From NCBI RefSeq assembly GCF_004681185.1, contig NZ_SRIF01000015.1:1-64000 (forward strand): a stretch of DNA of 64,000 bases. The letters are read 5' to 3'. This stretch comes from Haloarcula amylovorans (GTDB lineage Archaea > Halobacteriota > Halobacteria > Halobacteriales > Haloarculaceae). Below the pieces are notes generated by a model. The model saw only the letters and a list, made by a program, of their open reading frames with translations, searched no databases and was not told the DNA's origin. Made by a program: the position numbers and the translations under genes. Below, one piece after another: positions 63,310-64,000 of this stretch (the first letter of the stretch is position 1; every line of letters begins with the position of its first letter).

Positions 63310-63578
63310 GCCGGGCTGGACACGGCGCACCGACGAAACGCCCCGAGCCAGACACGGAGATCTCCGAGAACTCCGAGGTCGTCGTCGAGCGCGACGGCGA
63401 AGACAAGGGCGACCAGAAGGGTGTCGTTCGGGAGGTTCGAGATTACGAAGTCCAGACCCGACTTGTCGTCCAAACGCGAGAAGGAGAAATCAACGTCCGG
63501 CTGGGACAGGCTGACCGACTGACTGGCGCGGATGCAGACATCGCCAAAGACCTAATCGGGGGACAGCGCAATGTCTGA
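63306..63578 (+). CDS. Hypothetical KOW/SH3-like protein
   Basis: The 90-residue protein has a charged N-terminus and a beta-rich C-terminal half (KGVVREVRDYEVQTRLVVQTREGEINVRLGQADRL) that may form a small barrel. It overlaps the RHH gene by 4 bases and the next frame by 8. Confidence 0.55.
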   Translation: MSRAGHGAPTKRPEPDTEISENSEVVVERDGEDKGDQKGVVREVRDYEVQTRLVVQTREGEINVRLGQADRLTGADADIAKDLIGGQRNV

Positions 63579-63864
63579 CGCGTCTAGCGGTTTTAAGTCA
63601 CCGCGTACGCAACTGGAAGGACAGAGACAAGGCTCAACGAACAAACCTCGCCTGAAAAGCCGCGACGCACTCGGAAACTCGTTCTGTGGCAGGGACAGTT
63701 CCCGAGTGTCTTCCCGTAGTCGTGGTTTTTCGGCCCGTCACAATAAGCCTATCGCCGTCAGCAGTGGCTATGCTCTTCGGGCCGGCGTCCTCGTGCGTCG
63801 GGCATCCACGAGTCGTATCCACGACCACGATGTCAGCAACCACGCAGGGGGCCAGCATGTCTGA
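63571..63864 (+). CDS. Basic hypothetical protein of unusual composition
   Basis: The 97-residue frame is linked to both neighbours by ATGTCTGA overlaps, which supports translation. Its composition (rich in Arg, Ser, Lys and Thr, few acids) is unlike any neighbour, so it may be the remains of a foreign gene, a frameshifted product or a basic DNA-binding protein. Confidence 0.4.
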   Translation: MSDASSGFKSPRTQLEGQRQGSTNKPRLKSRDALGNSFCGRDSSRVSSRSRGFSARHNKPIAVSSGYALRAGVLVRRASTSRIHDHDVSNHAGGQHV

Positions 63865-64000
63865 GTCCCCGCAGACGACCGAACAGCCAATCAATCAGCC
63901 GCAGTCCAACGCAGACGACTCCAGAACCGATGTGGACTGGGCAACCCTATGGATGGAGTTCGGGTTCGACTCTCCTGATGGAGTCGGCAACGAGTTCGCC
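63857..64000 (+). CDS. Acidic hypothetical protein, partial at right edge
   Basis: The frame starts in an ATGTCTGA overlap and is open to the end of the window (48 codons). It has a Gln/Asn-rich start and then DVDWATLWMEFGFDSPDGVGN, a helix-like segment. The C-terminus is outside the window. Confidence 0.5.
   Translation, partial: MSESPQTTEQPINQPQSNADDSRTDVDWATLWMEFGFDSPDGVGNEFA

Overview
The window is haloarchaeal accessory DNA. The coding sequence is GC-rich, the predicted proteins are very acidic, and the families are typical of Halobacteria: DUF7344-type winged helices, one-zinc-ribbon micro-proteins, Tat-type and N-glycosylation-rich secreted proteins, an archaeal pilin N-terminus and Orc1/Cdc6. 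TATA boxes about 25-30 bases ahead of start codons suggest several leaderless transcripts. No rRNA or core metabolic genes are visible. ParA, two tyrosine recombinases, Orc1/Cdc6 with candidate iterons and a large envelope gene cluster point to a plasmid, integrative element or virus-like element. Which of these it is cannot be decided from the window.

Layout. (1) 1-4.5 kb: a partition cassette (ParA plus an RHH-like or ParB-like partner), a nuclease-like protein and tyrosine integrase 1. (2) 4.6-16.0 kb: a run of 27 small genes on the + strand, nearly all overlapping by 1-11 bases. It is dominated by zinc-ribbon proteins and also holds a PadR-like and an XRE-like regulator, an MmcB-like nuclease fold, a GNAT enzyme and a D123-like ATP-grasp protein. 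(3) 16.1-22.7 kb: a second run of the same kind, started by a perfect 31-bp copy of the first promoter region. (4) 22.8-26.4 kb: a C2H2/HTH protein coupled to a LAGLIDADG/HNH-repeat protein, behind a paired operator. (5) 26.6-28.1 kb: a Spo11/Topo VI-A-like ('Mini-A') TOPRIM protein. (6) 28.8-43.3 kb, - strand: an MCM N-terminal protein without its AAA+ motor, a HerA/VirD4-like ATPase with a non-canonical P-loop, and about 16 membrane or exported proteins; an undescribed DNA-transfer, vesicle or virion envelope apparatus is the best reading. (7) 43.3-46.5 kb: an FkbM methyltransferase, degenerate tRNA-like elements, a highly glycosylatable secreted protein and integrase 2. (8) 46.6-55.2 kb, - strand: a secreted module (polysaccharide deacetylase-like protein, Tat protein, subtilase, 1215-residue propeller protein). 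(9) 55.4-58.3 kb: an archaeal pilin, a solitary CRISPR-repeat-like sequence, small membrane proteins and a decayed duplicate. (10) 58.3-64 kb: Orc1/Cdc6 with iterons, then a tight + strand operon of regulators and small zinc proteins running off the right edge.

How it may work together (inference): Orc1/Cdc6, the MCM-like protein, Mini-A and ParA handle replication and inheritance. The ATPase, membrane proteins, glycoprotein, pilin and surface enzymes handle passage or attachment at the cell envelope. The zinc-finger arrays look like an early or accessory host-interaction region under shared operators. Three locations carry the same TGTTGGTTAG element and three promoters carry an ATAGCYACAAG element, so element-wide regulation is likely.
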